Source: Candidatus Krumholzibacteriia bacterium (lineage in GTDB: Bacteria; Krumholzibacteriota; Krumholzibacteriia; LZORAL124-64-63). From it: a stretch of DNA of 17,696 nt. Location of the stretch: contig JACZKN010000049.1 in the NCBI GenBank assembly GCA_014859985.1, positions 1-17,696 of the forward strand, read 5' to 3'. The notes beneath the pieces are model-generated. The model did not search any database, had not been told where the DNA came from, and saw only the letters and a list, made by a program, of their open reading frames with translations. Shown piece by piece: positions 5,916-13,396 of the stretch. Position 1 is the first letter of the stretch. Each line of letters starts with the position of its first letter. The position numbers and the translations under genes are program-made.

Positions 5916-7078
5916 CAGGTCCTCGGCTTCCAGGTGACCTGCTTCTTCCCCTGCAGGAACTGCCAGAAGGCGACGGCGCTGGCGGCGTTCACCACGCACA
6001 GGTAGTAGGCGAGGCCCGCGACGCGGGGGGCCGGGCCCCCGCGGGTGCCGGCGGTCCGGCCCCAGGCGGCCAGGGCGTAGAACAGGAGCTGGCCCGTCAT
6101 CAGCAGGGCCCAGAAGGGGGCGTTGGTGCGGGCGGCCAGGGCCCAGTTGGCCAGGAAGGCGCCCCCCATGAACAGGAAGGCCAGGTAGCGCAGCACCTTG
6201 TGGGACCACAGCTGCCAGGCGAAGAGGCCGAAGCGGAAGGGGTCCAGCAGGGCGGCCTTGTCCTTCAGGGCGTGGAAGGCGCGCAGGCCCACGCGCACGC
6301 GCATGCGGAACTCGTCGCCGGCCGCGGCCAGGGCGTCCTCGTAGAGCAGGGCGCGGGGCTCGTAGACCACGCGGTAGCCGCGCTCGCGCACGGCCAGGGG
6401 CTCGACGAAATCCGGCAGCTGGTCCGCACGCATGGGCATCCACAGCTCGCGGCGCAGGGCGTCGACCCCCCCGTCGACGCCGACGATGGAGCCGAGCCGG
6501 GTCTCCCAGGCCCGCAGCCGGTTCTCGTAGGCCATGTAGGTGGAGCAGCCTTCGCCGGTCAGCGACCCGTCGGGCGCCTTGTAGACCATGCGCCCGGTGA
6601 CGTAGCCCACTTCGGGGTCGGCCAGGGGAGCCACCAGGTTGGCGATGGTGTCGGGGCGGTAGAGGCTGTTGGCGTCGGCGAAGACCACGACCTCGCTCCC
6701 GACCCCGGGCATGGCCAGGTTCAGGGCGCTGGTCTTGCCGGCGCGGGGCTCCTGGCGGATCAGGGTGACCCGCGGGTCGCCGAGGCCGCGGACGATCGCG
6801 TCGGTGCCGTCGTCCGAGCCGTCGCTGACCACGACCACGCGCAGGCGGTCGTCGGGATAATCGCTCGCCAGCATGTTGCGGACCGTGGCCTCGATGCAGG
6901 GAGCCTCGTTGTAGGCGGCGATCACCACGGTGACGGTAGGCTGGAACTCCCCGGGCACGGCGGCGCGCACGCCGCGCCCCCGCGCGCCGCCCAGCAGGCG
7001 GGCCAGCAGCGGGTAGCCCACGTAGACGTAGACCAGGAGGGCGATGCACACCCAGAAGATGGCAATCAGTACGGTCAC
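5915..7078 (-). CDS. Family-2 glycosyltransferase, membrane-anchored
   Basis: The protein has 387 residues. A membrane helix (about 3-28) ends in GYPLL, then the GT-A catalytic domain begins with TVTVVIAAYNEAPCIEATV. It shows VVVVSDGSDDGT (DGSDDG about 86-91), RQEPRAGKTSALNLAM, the nucleotide-binding motif FADANSLY (D135-A-N) and the acceptor-side DFVEPLAVRERGYRVVYEP (about 223-241). Three or so helices close the C-terminus. This layout fits processive or lipid-linked sugar transferases of the cytoplasmic membrane; donor and acceptor are unknown. The start is GTG at 7078, as no ATG precedes the first helix, with only a weak GGACGGA upstream. It is the first gene of a two-gene operon with the VanZ-like gene. 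A candidate promoter is at 7128-7155. Confidence 0.85.
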   Translation of the reverse strand: MTVLIAIFWVCIALLVYVYVGYPLLARLLGGARGRGVRAAVPGEFQPTVTVVIAAYNEAPCIEATVRNMLASDYPDDRLRVVVVSDGSDDGTDAIVRGLGDPRVTLIRQEPRAGKTSALNLAMPGVGSEVVVFADANSLYRPDTIANLVAPLADPEVGYVTGRMVYKAPDGSLTGEGCSTYMAYENRLRAWETRLGSIVGVDGGVDALRRELWMPMRADQLPDFVEPLAVRERGYRVVYEPRALLYEDALAAAGDEFRMRVRVGLRAFHALKDKAALLDPFRFGLFAWQLWSHKVLRYLAFLFMGGAFLANWALAARTNAPFWALLMTGQLLFYALAAWGRTAGTRGGPAPRVAGLAYYLCVVNAASAVAFWQFLQGKKQVTWKPRT

Positions 7079-7127
7079 GGCGCGGGTTCCGTCCGTTGGG
7101 GGTCAGGCGGCCGTCTGTCGACGGTAC

Positions 7128-7155
7128 AGTATGCCACCGGACGGCACGGTCGCAA
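7128..7155 (-). promoter_or_regulatory. Candidate promoter of the glycosyltransferase operon
   Basis: On the minus strand, TTGCGA (7155-7150) and CATACT (7133-7128) are 16 bases apart, the same -35 hexamer and spacing as the sodB promoter. A small inverted repeat, CCGTC/GACGG (7111-7124), lies near the predicted transcription start. Confidence 0.4.
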
Positions 7156-7176
7156 CGTCGGACCTGGAGCAGTCGG

Positions 7177-7614
7177 TCAGTCGTAGGCCAGCCGGGTCTG
7201 GCGATCGGCCAGCAGTGGCGCCAGTTCCGCCCTGACCGCGGGATCGTCCCAGGTCCGCAGTTCGGCGTGGGTCAGGTAGTAGTTTTCCGGCACGGGGTGC
7301 GTGCCCACCACGACCTCGAGGCCGTACTTCACGGGGATGAACTCCCGGAAGCGGTCCAGGTGCGGGCAGGGCGGGTAGCCCACGACCAGGCCCGTCGCCA
7401 GGTGGACCACCTCGGCGCCGTTCCTGCGCATCTCCTCGGGGGCGTACTCGATGTTGCCGCCGGGGCAGCCGCCGCAGGTGGTGTAGCCCACGAGCTCGAC
7501 CTCCTGGCCGGCGTAGCGGGCGAAGGCGCCTTCGCGGTCCCGCAACGAGCGCAGGCACTTGCCGCCGGCGCAGGTGTGGTAGCGGTCGCAGATGATGATG
7601 CCGATCCTCTTCAT
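7177..7614 (-). CDS. CGGC-domain protein, putative metal binding
   Basis: The protein has 145 residues, starting MKRIGIIICD. It matches the CGGC domain family (PF08821) by its layout: C9, C15 (YHTCAGG), C20 (GKCLRSL), then GYTTCGGCPGGN with C47 and C50, then PPCPHL (C83). The many conserved cysteines suggest metal or cluster binding; no biochemical function is established that I know of. It is cytoplasmic (no signal peptide). The ATG at 7614 overlaps the stop of the upstream hotdog thioesterase by four bases (ATGA), so they form one operon. The C-terminal part (about 110-145) has no recognisable motif. Confidence 0.8.
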   Translation of the reverse strand: MKRIGIIICDRYHTCAGGKCLRSLRDREGAFARYAGQEVELVGYTTCGGCPGGNIEYAPEEMRRNGAEVVHLATGLVVGYPPCPHLDRFREFIPVKYGLEVVVGTHPVPENYYLTHAELRTWDDPAVRAELAPLLADRQTRLAYD

Positions 7615-8057
7615 GCCTCTTCCTCCTGTCGGGCCAGCACGGGATGCGGGATGAACTTGCCGCGGGCGGTGGCCTTGGTGCGGCCGCCCTGGACGACCTC
7701 GGCCGCGGTCTCGTGCAGGCGGGACCGCGAGCGCACGACGCGGCCCTCGACGGTGGCCGGCTCGCCTACCAGCAGCGGCTCGAGGAAGCGAACGGTCAGT
7801 TCCGCGGTGAGGGCGACCTGCCCGGCGGCGAACAGGGCGTTGGTCATGGCGCCGTCCAGCAGGCTGGAGACGATGCCGCCGTGGACGTAGCCGGGGTAGC
7901 CGGTGTAGGCGGCCGTGCAGGGGAACTCCGCGCGGACGCCGCCCGCGGCCAGGCGCACGAACGCGAGCTGCAGCCCGCCGGCGCGGTCGCGGCCGCAGAC
8001 GATGCAGTCGGGATGGACGCTCGCGCGCAGGCGTTCGTCGGGATCGGGCCTGGACAT
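7611..8057 (-). CDS. PaaI-like hotdog-fold thioesterase
   Basis: The protein has 148 residues. It has the PaaI/YbgC-like hotdog signature: HPDCIVCGRDRAGGLQLAF at the N-terminus (C18-x2-C21), then YPGYVHGGIVSSLLDGAM (H59-G-G, with D68 in the hot-dog helix), then TVRFLEPLLVGEPATVEGRV. Enzymes of this type hydrolyse acyl-CoA thioesters in the cytoplasm; the substrate is not predictable. The start ATG at 8057 has AAAGGGG upstream and fits the family N-terminus; an in-frame start 30 bases further upstream lacks both. It is the first gene of a two-gene operon with the CGGC protein. The C-x2-C pair near the N-terminus is common in this subgroup. Confidence 0.85.
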   Translation of the reverse strand: MSRPDPDERLRASVHPDCIVCGRDRAGGLQLAFVRLAAGGVRAEFPCTAAYTGYPGYVHGGIVSSLLDGAMTNALFAAGQVALTAELTVRFLEPLLVGEPATVEGRVVRSRSRLHETAAEVVQGGRTKATARGKFIPHPVLARQEEEA

Positions 8058-8102
8058 GGGGCGCCCCTTTCGTCGGCCGCACGGCATCCGTCGCCCTCGG
8101 CC

Positions 8103-8131
8103 AACCTAGCACTTCGGGGCAGCCCGACCAA
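8103..8131 (-). promoter_or_regulatory. Weak candidate promoter for the thioesterase-CGGC operon
   Basis: On the minus strand, TTGGTC (8131-8126) and TAGGTT (8108-8103) are 17 bases apart, with TG one base before the -10 (TGC-TAGGTT). The match is weak. Confidence 0.25.
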
Positions 8132-8138
8132 GGGGCAG

Positions 8139-8167
8139 TTGCGGAGGCGGCAGGGGCGGGCTAGGGT
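8139..8167 (+). promoter_or_regulatory. Weak candidate promoter for the exchanger gene
   Basis: TTGCGG (8139-8144) and TAGGGT (8162-8167) are 17 bases apart. The predicted start is near 8174, leaving a leader of about 40 bases to the GTG at 8214. Confidence 0.28.
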
Positions 8168-8213
8168 TTGCGGCGTCCCGGCCCGGCGGCGCGTGTCCCG
8201 CGGGAGGTTGTCC

Positions 8214-9275
8214 GTGGTCCTGTTGCAGCTGTTCGCTGGCCTTGTCCTGCTGATCGTCGGCGCCGAGCTGCTGGTCAGGGGCGCGGCCCGCCTGGCCGCC
8301 GCCGCCGGCATCTCGCCATTGGTGGTGGGCCTGACGGTGGTGGCCTTCGGCACCAGCTCGCCCGAGCTGGCGGTCAGCGTCAAGGCGGCCCTGGCCGGGC
8401 AGGCGGGCCTGGCGGTCGGGAACGTCGTGGGCAGCAACATCTTCAACGTGCTCCTGATCCTGGGCGTGTCGGCGCTGGCGGCGCCGCTGCTGGTCTCGCG
8501 GCAGCTGCTGCGGCTGGACGTGCCCTTGATGATCGGCGTCTCGGGGCTGGTGTGGCTGCTGGCGGTGGACGGTCGGGTGGGGCCCCTGGAGGGCGGCGCG
8601 CTGTTCGCGATCCTGGTCGCCTACCTGGTCTTCCTGGTGGTCCAGAGCCGCCACGAGACCCGGGCGGTGCAGCAGGAGTACGCGCAGGGTCTGCCGCCGC
8701 CCAGCCGGCGCCTGCCGGTGGACCTGGTGCTGGTGGTCGGCGGCCTCGCCCTGCTGGTGCTCGGTTCGGACTGGCTGGTGGACGGGGCCGCGGCCGTCGC
8801 GCGACGCCTGGGCGTCAGCGACCTGGTGATCGGCCTGACCATCATCGCGGCCGGCACCTCCATGCCCGAGGCCGTGACCTCGGTGGTGGCGAGCCTGCGG
8901 GGGCAGCGGGACATCGCCGTTGGCAACGTGGTCGGCAGCAACATCTTCAACCTGTTGGCGGTCCTCGGCGTGAGCAGCCTGGTGGCGCCCGGTGGCCTGG
9001 AGGTCACGGCCGCAGCCCTGCGCTTCGACATCCCGGTGATGACGGCCGTGGCCCTGGCCTGCCTGCCGGTGTTCTTCACCGGGCAGGTGATCGCCCGCTG
9101 GGAGGGCGCGCTCTTCCTGGGCTACTACCTGGCCTACGCGGCCTACCTGGTGCTCGCGGCGACGCAGCACGACGCGCTGCCGGTGTTCAGCCGCGTGATG
9201 CTGTTGTTCGTGGTGCCGCTGACGGTGGTGACGCTGGGGGTCCTGGTGGTCAGGGGGCGGCGGGCCGGACGGTGA
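8214..9275 (+). CDS. CaCA-family Na+/Ca2+ exchanger (YrbG-like)
   Basis: The protein has 353 residues with about ten membrane helices in two homologous halves. The alpha-1 repeat (about 46-83) reads GTSSPELAVSVKAAL with GNVVGSNIFNVLLILG. The alpha-2 repeat (about 213-250) reads AAGTSMPEAVTSVVASL with GNVVGSNIFNLLAVLG. The acidic residue in each G-T-S-x-P-E is the ion-binding glutamate of the family. A hydrophilic loop (about 145-168) separates the halves. The inner-membrane protein should exchange sodium or protons for calcium. The start is GTG at 8214, six bases after GGGAGG; the TTG two codons earlier is too close to that site. An upstream in-frame open stretch back to 7644 is a shadow of the opposite-strand thioesterase gene. 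The gene stands alone or is co-transcribed with the radical SAM gene 73 bases downstream. Confidence 0.93.
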   Translation: MVLLQLFAGLVLLIVGAELLVRGAARLAAAAGISPLVVGLTVVAFGTSSPELAVSVKAALAGQAGLAVGNVVGSNIFNVLLILGVSALAAPLLVSRQLLRLDVPLMIGVSGLVWLLAVDGRVGPLEGGALFAILVAYLVFLVVQSRHETRAVQQEYAQGLPPPSRRLPVDLVLVVGGLALLVLGSDWLVDGAAAVARRLGVSDLVIGLTIIAAGTSMPEAVTSVVASLRGQRDIAVGNVVGSNIFNLLAVLGVSSLVAPGGLEVTAAALRFDIPVMTAVALACLPVFFTGQVIARWEGALFLGYYLAYAAYLVLAATQHDALPVFSRVMLLFVVPLTVVTLGVLVVRGRRAGR

Positions 9276-9277
9276 GG

Positions 9278-9304
9278 CGGGCGCCCGGCGCCCGATACCG
9301 GTAT
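9278..9304. repeat. Two adjacent palindromes between the exchanger and radical SAM genes
   Basis: CGGGCGCCCGGCGCCCG (9278-9294) is a perfect palindrome around one central base and could fold into a 5 to 7 base-pair hairpin. It is followed directly by ATACCGGTAT (9295-9304), a perfect 10-base palindrome. The first may end transcription of the exchanger gene; the second could be an operator for the gene starting at 9349. Both roles are inferred. Confidence 0.4.
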
Positions 9305-9348
9305 ATTGACAATGCCTCGCCATTCCGGCGATCCAGATCGGAGCGCGG

Positions 9349-10830
9349 ATGCGCATCCTGCTGGTCGAACCCCGCACCCCGGACACCTTCTGGACCCTGC
9401 GCCGTGCCCTGCGTTTCGTGCGGCGGCGCGCCGCCAACCCGCCCTTGGGGCTGCTGACGGTGGCCGGCATGCTGCCGCGGCAGTGGTCCTGCCGCCTCGT
9501 CGACCTCAACTGCGACACGCTGCGGGACGAGGACATCCTGTGGGCGGACCGCGTGCTGGTCTCGGCCATGCAGATCCACCGCGACGCGGTGGCCGAGGTC
9601 GTGCGGCGCTGCCACGCCCTGGGCCGCACCGTCATGGGCGGAGGGCCGCTGTTCGTCGCCGAGCCCGCCGGCCCGGACGACAACGCCGGCGTCGACCACG
9701 TGGTGGTGGGCGAGGCCGAGGAACTCGCGGCCGCGCTGGCGGCCGACCTGGAGGCGGGCCGGCCGGCCCCCTGCTACGTGGCGCCGCGGTTCCCCGACCT
9801 GGCCCTGACGCCCGCGCCCCGCTGGGACCTGCTGGACCTGTCCCGGTACGCGACCATGTCCGTGCAGTCGTGCCGGGGCTGCCCCTTCGATTGCGAGTTC
9901 TGCGACGTGGTGGCCCTCAACGGCCGCCGGCCGCGGCACAAGCCCCCGGAGCGGTTCATCGCCGAGCTGGAACGGCTGCGCACCCTGGGCTGGCGGGGCC
10001 CGGTGTTCGTGGTGGACGACAACTTCGTGGGCGATCGGCGCCGCTGCCGCGAGCTGCTGGAGGCGATGATCGCCTGGCGCCGGCGCACCCGGCCGCGGAT
10101 CACCTTCCTGACCGAGGCTTCGGTGGACATGGCCGCCCAGCCCGACCTGCTGGAGCTGATGGTGGCGGCGGGCTTCAAGAAGGTGTTCCTGGGCCTGGAG
10201 ACGCCCAGCACCGCCAGCCTGCGCGAGTGCCACAAGCTGCAGAACCTGCGGGGCGACCTGACGGGGGCGGTGCGCACCATCCAGGCCGCGGGCCTGGAGG
10301 TGATGGGCGGGTTCATCGTGGGCTTCGACAGCGACGAGCCGGACATCTTCGAGCGCCAGTTCGAGTTCATCCAGCGTTCGGGGGTGGTGACGGCCATGGT
10401 GGGGCTGCTGCAGGCCATGCCCCGCAGCCGCCTGCACGCCAGGTTGGCCGCCGAAGGCCGCCTGCGCGGCGAGGCGGGCGGGGACAACACGAGGGCGACC
10501 CTCAATTTCGAGCCGCGCCTGGACCGGGACTTCCTGCTGGAGAACTACCGCGCGCTGATGCGCCGGCTGTACGAGCCGGGCAACTACTACCAGCGCATCG
10601 GCACCTTCCTGGCGGGGCACCGTCTGCGCGGGCCGCGGCCCCACGTCGGCTGGCGGGACATCGGGGCGATCTTCGGCTCCATGTGGGTGATCGGCGTGGT
10701 CAGCCGCGGGCGGCGGGCCTACTGGCGGTTCCTGGCCCGCACCCTGGTGCGCCATCCCCGGCAGATCGGGGTGGCGGTGACCCTGGCCATCATGGGGCAC
10801 CACTACCGGGCGGTGGCGGCGGGGCTGTAG
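9349..10830 (+). CDS. B12-binding radical SAM enzyme (DUF4070 group)
   Basis: The protein has 493 residues. Residues 1-150 form a cobalamin-binding domain (MRILLVEPRTPDTFWT, ANPPLGLLTVAGMLP, DEDILWADRVLVSAMQIHRD, TVMGGGPLF). Residues about 165-380 form the radical SAM barrel, with the cluster motif C178-PFD-C182-EF-C185. A DUF4070-like C-terminal domain follows (NTRATLNFEPRLDRDFLLENYRALM). Hopanoid C-2 methylase HpnP shares this architecture, but closely similar DUF4070 proteins without known function are common, so I do not name it. It could be a methylase or other radical enzyme acting on a lipid or sugar. No hopanoid or squalene gene is in the window. GGAG lies seven bases before the ATG at 9349. 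The neighbour on the other strand ends 10 bases away. Confidence 0.88.
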   Translation: MRILLVEPRTPDTFWTLRRALRFVRRRAANPPLGLLTVAGMLPRQWSCRLVDLNCDTLRDEDILWADRVLVSAMQIHRDAVAEVVRRCHALGRTVMGGGPLFVAEPAGPDDNAGVDHVVVGEAEELAAALAADLEAGRPAPCYVAPRFPDLALTPAPRWDLLDLSRYATMSVQSCRGCPFDCEFCDVVALNGRRPRHKPPERFIAELERLRTLGWRGPVFVVDDNFVGDRRRCRELLEAMIAWRRRTRPRITFLTEASVDMAAQPDLLELMVAAGFKKVFLGLETPSTASLRECHKLQNLRGDLTGAVRTIQAAGLEVMGGFIVGFDSDEPDIFERQFEFIQRSGVVTAMVGLLQAMPRSRLHARLAAEGRLRGEAGGDNTRATLNFEPRLDRDFLLENYRALMRRLYEPGNYYQRIGTFLAGHRLRGPRPHVGWRDIGAIFGSMWVIGVVSRGRRAYWRFLARTLVRHPRQIGVAVTLAIMGHHYRAVAAGL

Positions 10831-10848
10831 GGCCCGCGGCTACGGGCC
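10831..10848. terminator. Short hairpin at the convergent gene junction
   Basis: GGCCCG (10831-10836) pairs with CGGGCC (10843-10848) around a six-base loop that contains the stop codon of the opposite-strand DUF4197 gene (10840-10842). Only nine bases separate the two coding regions, so this hairpin may serve both ends. There is no T-run. Confidence 0.35.
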
Positions 10849-11559
10849 GCCGAAGACCCGCTTCAGCAACGCGGTCGTCCGCGCCACTGGATCCTGCCGG
10901 ATCCGGCGTTCCTCCTGGGCCAGGACCGTGAACAGCCCGTCCAGCGCCCCGTCCACCACGTAGGCTTCCAGGTCCACCGCCTCCACGGACACGATCATGG
11001 GCAGGCCTTCGTAGAGGTCGCGGGCCTTGGCATAGGCCCGGGTGACGCCCAGCTGCTCCATCTGCGCCGTGACGACCGGAGCATAGCGGGCGCGCAGTTC
11101 CTTCTCCGTCTGCCGGCGGAAGTAGTCCGTGGCCTCCGTGTCGGTGCCCTCGAGGATGGCGAAGGCGTCCCTGATGGTCATGGCGGCGACGGCGTCGGCG
11201 AACACCGGATACGCCTCGCGGGCGGCCCGTTCGGCGGCCCGGTTCATGGTCATGTCGATCTCGTCCACGTAGCTGCCCAGGCCCACGTCGCGCAGCATGC
11301 GGGCCGGCCGGGTCCACTGGGCGGGCAGGGGGATGCGGATGTCCGGATTGCCGATGTAGCCGTCCTGGGCGGTGACGCGGGCCACGGTGCGCTCGGTGCC
11401 GACGGTCAGGGCCTCGCGCAGCCCGGCCGCGGTGGTGGCCTCGTTCAGCTGACCGGACCCCAGGTCGATGCCGCCCTCGAGGACGGCGTCCCGGATCCCG
11501 GCGCAGCCGGCCGCAAGCAGGAGGGCCGGCAGGAGGAAGATCGTCGTAAGCTGCCGCAT
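10840..11559 (-). CDS. DUF4197 family lipoprotein
   Basis: The protein has 239 residues. A lipoprotein signal ends LLLAAGC, with C19 as the lipidation site. The rest matches the DUF4197 family: LNEATTAAGLREALTVGTERTVARV, GYIGNPDIRIPLPAQWTRPARMLRDVGLGSYVDEIDMTMNRAAERAAREA and EGTDTEATDYFRRQT, continuing to a C-terminal LDGLFTVLAQEERRIRQDPVARTT. Family members are periplasmic or outer-membrane lipoproteins of unknown role. AAAGGAG lies ten bases before the ATG at 11559. It starts 19 bases after the SpmAB-fusion stop on the same strand, so both are probably one operon with the promoter at 12859-12887. Confidence 0.88.
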   Translation of the reverse strand: MRQLTTIFLLPALLLAAGCAGIRDAVLEGGIDLGSGQLNEATTAAGLREALTVGTERTVARVTAQDGYIGNPDIRIPLPAQWTRPARMLRDVGLGSYVDEIDMTMNRAAERAAREAYPVFADAVAAMTIRDAFAILEGTDTEATDYFRRQTEKELRARYAPVVTAQMEQLGVTRAYAKARDLYEGLPMIVSVEAVDLEAYVVDGALDGLFTVLAQEERRIRQDPVARTTALLKRVFGGP

Positions 11560-11578
11560 GATCGGGTCGCTCCTTTGC

Positions 11579-12805
11579 CTAGCCCCAGAACAGGTAGCTG
11601 ACCAGGATCGCCGCCGTGATCCCCGCCAGGTCGGCCGCGAGGCCGCAGACCACCGCGTGCCGCGTGCGCCGGATGCCGACGGCCCCGAAGTACACCGCCA
11701 GCACGTAGAAGGTGGTCTCGGTGCTGCCCTGGATCACCGAGACCAGGCGGCCGGCGAAGCTGTCGGCGCCGTGGGCGGTCATGGTCTCGATCATCAGGCC
11801 GCGGGCGCCGCTGCCCGACAGCGGTTTCAGCAGCGCCGTGGGCAGGCCGTCGATCCAGCGGGTGTCCGCGCCCAGGGCGCCGACGCCCGCGCGCAGGCCG
11901 TCGAGCAGCAGATCCAGGGCACCGCTGGCCCGGAACACGCCGATCGCCACCAGCATCGCCACCAGGTAGGGGATGATGCCGACCGCCACCTTGAAGCCGT
12001 CCTTGGCGCCCTCCAGGAAGGCGTCGTAGAGATCCACGCGCCGGCGGATCCCTGCGGCCATGAAGGCGATGATCACCCCGAAGATAGCGAAGTTGGCCGC
12101 GACCGACGAGCGGGCTTCCAGGGTCTCCCGGTCCAGGCTCGAGAGCCAGGCCACCAGGCCCAGCACCGCGGCGGTCATGCCCACGAGCCAGCCGGCGACG
12201 ACCGGATCGCGCAGGCGGATCTTCTGGAAGAACGACGTGACCATCAGCCCGGCCATGGTGCTGCACCAGGTGGCGATCAGGAGCGGCAGGAACACGTCCG
12301 TGGGATCGGCCGCGCCCAGCTGCGCCCGGTAGGTGAAGATGGTCACGGGGATGAGGGTCACCGCCGACGTGTTGATCACCAGGAAGAGGATCATGGCGTC
12401 GCTGGCGGTGTCCTTGTCCGGGTTCAGCTCCTGCATCTGTTGCATGGCCTTCAGGCCCAGGGGCGTGGCGGCGTTGTCCAGGCCCATCATGTTGGCGGCC
12501 ATGTTCATGACGATGCTGCCGGAGGCGGGATGCCCGGCCGGGATGCCCGGGAACAGGCGGCGCAGCAGGGGACCGAAGAGGCGGGCCAGGAACTCGACGG
12601 CGCCGCCCCGCTCGCCGATGCGCATGACGCCCAGCCACAGGCACATCACCCCGGTCAGGCCCAGGGCGATCTCGAAGCCGGTCTTGGCCATGTCGAAGGC
12701 GGCGCCCACCAGGTCGGCCCAGACGCCGGTCTGTCCGGCGAAGGTGCGGCCCAGCGCGGCGACGAAGGCGCCGATGAAGAAGAAGGTCCAGATCCGGTTG
12801 AGCAT
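11579..12805 (-). CDS. SpmA-SpmB fusion protein (nucleoside-recognition/Gate domains)
   Basis: The protein has 408 residues with many membrane helices. It is a natural fusion of two proteins that are separate in Bacillus. Residues 1 to about 200 match SpmA (NMAANMMGLDNAATPLGLKAM at about 101-121; VINTSAVTLIPVTIFTYR). Residues about 230-408 match SpmB (GAKDGFKVAVGIIPYLVAMLVAIGVFR, KPLSGSGARGLMIETM, QGSTETTFYVLAVYFGAVGI near 359-378). Bacillus SpmA and SpmB contribute to spore core dehydration. The fusion is widespread in non-sporulating Gram-negatives, where its function is not settled. GGGGAGA precedes the ATG at 12805. It is followed after 19 bases by the DUF4197 lipoprotein gene. The fold contains two inward-facing Gate repeats, which suggests small-molecule transport; that is inference. 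Confidence 0.92.
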   Translation of the reverse strand: MLNRIWTFFFIGAFVAALGRTFAGQTGVWADLVGAAFDMAKTGFEIALGLTGVMCLWLGVMRIGERGGAVEFLARLFGPLLRRLFPGIPAGHPASGSIVMNMAANMMGLDNAATPLGLKAMQQMQELNPDKDTASDAMILFLVINTSAVTLIPVTIFTYRAQLGAADPTDVFLPLLIATWCSTMAGLMVTSFFQKIRLRDPVVAGWLVGMTAAVLGLVAWLSSLDRETLEARSSVAANFAIFGVIIAFMAAGIRRRVDLYDAFLEGAKDGFKVAVGIIPYLVAMLVAIGVFRASGALDLLLDGLRAGVGALGADTRWIDGLPTALLKPLSGSGARGLMIETMTAHGADSFAGRLVSVIQGSTETTFYVLAVYFGAVGIRRTRHAVVCGLAADLAGITAAILVSYLFWG

Positions 12806-12858
12806 CCGTTCTCCCCGGCGGTGGGGGCCCGGGCGGGGCCGGGCTCGTCATGCCAGGG

Positions 12859-12887
12859 ATCCTAGCCGGGCCCGGGCGGGCTGTCAT
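12859..12887 (-). promoter_or_regulatory. Promoter of the SpmAB-DUF4197 operon
   Basis: On the minus strand, ATGACA (12887-12882) and TAGGAT (12864-12859) are exactly 17 bases apart, nine of twelve consensus positions. The predicted transcription start is near 12852, with a leader of about 47 bases before the ATG at 12805. Confidence 0.5.
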
Positions 12888-12987
12888 GCCCAGTTTCGCG
12901 GTTGGCCCGTTCCGAATCGCCTCAACGTCCTGCCGCGGCGGCCGATACCGGCCAAAGGTCTCCCGTCTAGCCCTCGAGGAGGATGCC

Positions 12988-13338
12988 ATGGACCGCCGCC
13001 ACCGCGACCGCACGCCCCTGTTCGTCCCCTGCCTGGTGCACTGCGCCGTGACCGGCCGCCTGCTGGGCCACGCCGTCGACCTGTCGCCGCGCGGCCTGCG
13101 CGTGGTCTGCGCCCGCCCGCTGGAGCTCTTCCTGGACTACCCGCTCGTGCTGCGCATGGACGACGGGCGCACGGAGGTGCGCGAGCTGGCCCTGGAGGCC
13201 CGCTGCGTCTGGACGATGCGTGAGCAGAAGCCCCGCGTCGACAGCGCCGGCTTCGAGTTCCGGCAGGTCAACCCCCACCTGGAAGCCCTGCTGGAGGAAT
13301 TCGGCGGACGTTGCCGGACCAGACGCCAGGTTTCCTGA
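12988..13338 (+). CDS. PilZ-domain protein
   Basis: The protein has 116 residues, essentially a single PilZ domain. The c-di-GMP-binding elements are visible: R4-H-R-D-R8 at the N-terminus (R-x3-R) and D31-L-S-P-R-G36 (D/N-x-S-x2-G), followed by beta strands (LRVVCARPLELFLDYPLVLRM, LALEARCVWTM, AGFEFRQVNPHLEALLEEF). Such proteins bind cyclic di-GMP and relay it to a partner; the partner cannot be named here. The start ATG at 12988 is set by GAGGAGG immediately upstream and by the domain boundary; an in-frame ATG at 12850 would add 46 residues unrelated to the domain. A short tail (RCRTRRQVS) follows the domain. Confidence 0.88.
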   Translation: MDRRHRDRTPLFVPCLVHCAVTGRLLGHAVDLSPRGLRVVCARPLELFLDYPLVLRMDDGRTEVRELALEARCVWTMREQKPRVDSAGFEFRQVNPHLEALLEEFGGRCRTRRQVS

Positions 13339-13396
13339 CCGAATTCCCCACATTCGCCTGACCCCCGCCCGGCAAATTTTGCGTTTGGAAGCATAT

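Noticed and set aside
3702..6005. A 767-codon open frame on the plus strand
   Set aside because: It runs across tag, sodB, the terminator hairpin and the opposite-strand VanZ-like gene in the wrong frame; its composition is shadow-like.
9306..9334. TTGACA as a standard promoter for the radical SAM gene
   Set aside because: The -35 is perfect, but no acceptable -10 hexamer lies 15 to 19 bases downstream, so it is not annotated as a promoter.
8106..9683. A 525-codon open frame on the minus strand
   Set aside because: It is antisense to the exchanger gene, whose two alpha repeats are unmistakable.
9349..10830. Naming the radical SAM enzyme hpnP
   Set aside because: The architecture matches HpnP, but the DUF4070 group has many members of unknown function and no hopanoid genes are nearby.
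11579..12805. SpmAB as evidence for an endospore former
   Set aside because: The fused form is common in non-sporulating Gram-negative bacteria, and other genes here imply an outer membrane.
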